5,732 bases of DNA from Phenylobacterium aquaticum (lineage in GTDB: Bacteria; Pseudomonadota; Alphaproteobacteria; Caulobacterales; Caulobacteraceae). Where the stretch lies: the NCBI RefSeq assembly GCF_947378715.1, contig NZ_CANCLE010000207.1:1-5732 (forward strand), written 5' to 3'. Under the pieces are notes generated by a model. That model was not told the DNA's origin. It made no database searches and worked only from the letters and a program-made list of their open reading frames with translations. Shown here one piece after another: positions 5,572 through 5,732 of the stretch; the first letter of the stretch is position 1; the number at the start of each line of letters is the position of its first letter. The position numbers and the translations under genes are program-made.

Positions 5572-5732
5572 CTAGCGATAGGGATCGGGCTGGGCGAGAT
5601 AGCGCTGGACGTAGTCGGTGATGCCGTCCTCGAGCGCGGTCATCGGCTGGTTGTAGCCGGCGGCCTGGAGGCGGCCCATGCGGGCCTCGGTGAAGTACTG
5701 GTACTTGTCGCGGATGGCCGGCGGCATGGGGA
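5572..5732 (-). CDS. hldD: ADP-glyceromanno-heptose 6-epimerase, C-terminal end (gene continues beyond the right edge)
   Basis: Only the last 52 codons and the TAG stop (5574-5572) are in the window. The translated tail contains MPPAIRDKYQYFTEA, then MGRLQAAGYNQP, then the helix ALEDGITDYVQRYL, and ends AQPDPYR. This matches the C-terminus of HldD/RfaD (the E. coli protein has KGRYQAFTQADLTNLRAAG followed by EGVTEYM). HldD is an NAD(P)-dependent short-chain dehydrogenase/reductase-type cytoplasmic enzyme. It converts ADP-D-glycero-D-manno-heptose to ADP-L-glycero-D-manno-heptose for the LPS inner core. The Rossmann fold and the catalytic Tyr/Lys lie outside the window, so activity cannot be judged. 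Other extended SDR epimerases (for example UDP-glucose or UDP-glucuronate epimerases) were considered, but the KYQYFTEA...LQAAGY pattern is specific to HldD. The reading frame is open through to the right edge. Confidence 0.85.
   Translation of the reverse strand, partial: PMPPAIRDKYQYFTEARMGRLQAAGYNQPMTALEDGITDYVQRYLAQPDPYR

Noticed and set aside
4587..5621. A 344-codon open frame on the plus strand opposite the DUF3089 gene
   Set aside because: It is antisense to a gene with a clear family pattern, signal anchor and stop. The product is low-complexity Gly/Arg/Gln-rich and runs into the hldD stop region, so it is a shadow frame.

Overview
This is a compact, GC-rich window with strongly GC-biased third codon positions. 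It looks like the chromosome of an alphaproteobacterium, most likely Caulobacterales (Caulobacter, Phenylobacterium or Brevundimonas-like). That placement rests on protein similarity recalled by eye and on gene order (recG next to sdhE and mfd), not on a database search.

Layout, left to right. Positions 1-1256 (minus) hold the N-terminal 418 codons of mfd, the transcription-repair coupling factor; the gene runs off the left edge. Positions 1246-1536 (minus) hold sdhE, the flavinylation factor for succinate dehydrogenase, whose 3' end overlaps the mfd start by 11 bases. Positions 1589-2197 (minus) encode a small lipoprotein of unknown function. These three probably form one leftward operon, lipoprotein-sdhE-mfd. 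A gap of about 78 bases separates it from the divergent recG (2276-4348, plus), a complete ATP-dependent branch-migration helicase. The recG stop overlaps by 17 bases, tail to tail, the end of a leftward gene (4332-5528, minus) for a membrane-anchored DUF3089 protein. At the right edge (5572-5732, minus) are the last 52 codons of an ADP-heptose epimerase, hldD, which lies 43 bases upstream of the DUF3089 gene on the same strand.

Functionally the window joins two genome-maintenance helicases (Mfd and RecG) with a respiratory assembly factor and, on the right, an envelope pair (LPS heptose synthesis plus an anchored hydrolase-like protein). Coding density is close to 100 percent and no stretch above 300 bases lacks a gene. 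I saw no tRNA, rRNA, insertion sequence, CRISPR array, attachment site or convincing rho-independent terminator.

Most of the window is ordinary conserved chromosome. The observation most worth a second look is that the DUF3089 protein has Gly-Val-Glu-Gln-Gly where an alpha/beta-hydrolase would carry its Gly-x-Ser-x-Gly nucleophile elbow, and it also seems to lack the usual C-terminal histidine. It may therefore be a catalytically dead, membrane-tethered member of its family. I did not find evidence of a novel multi-gene system.
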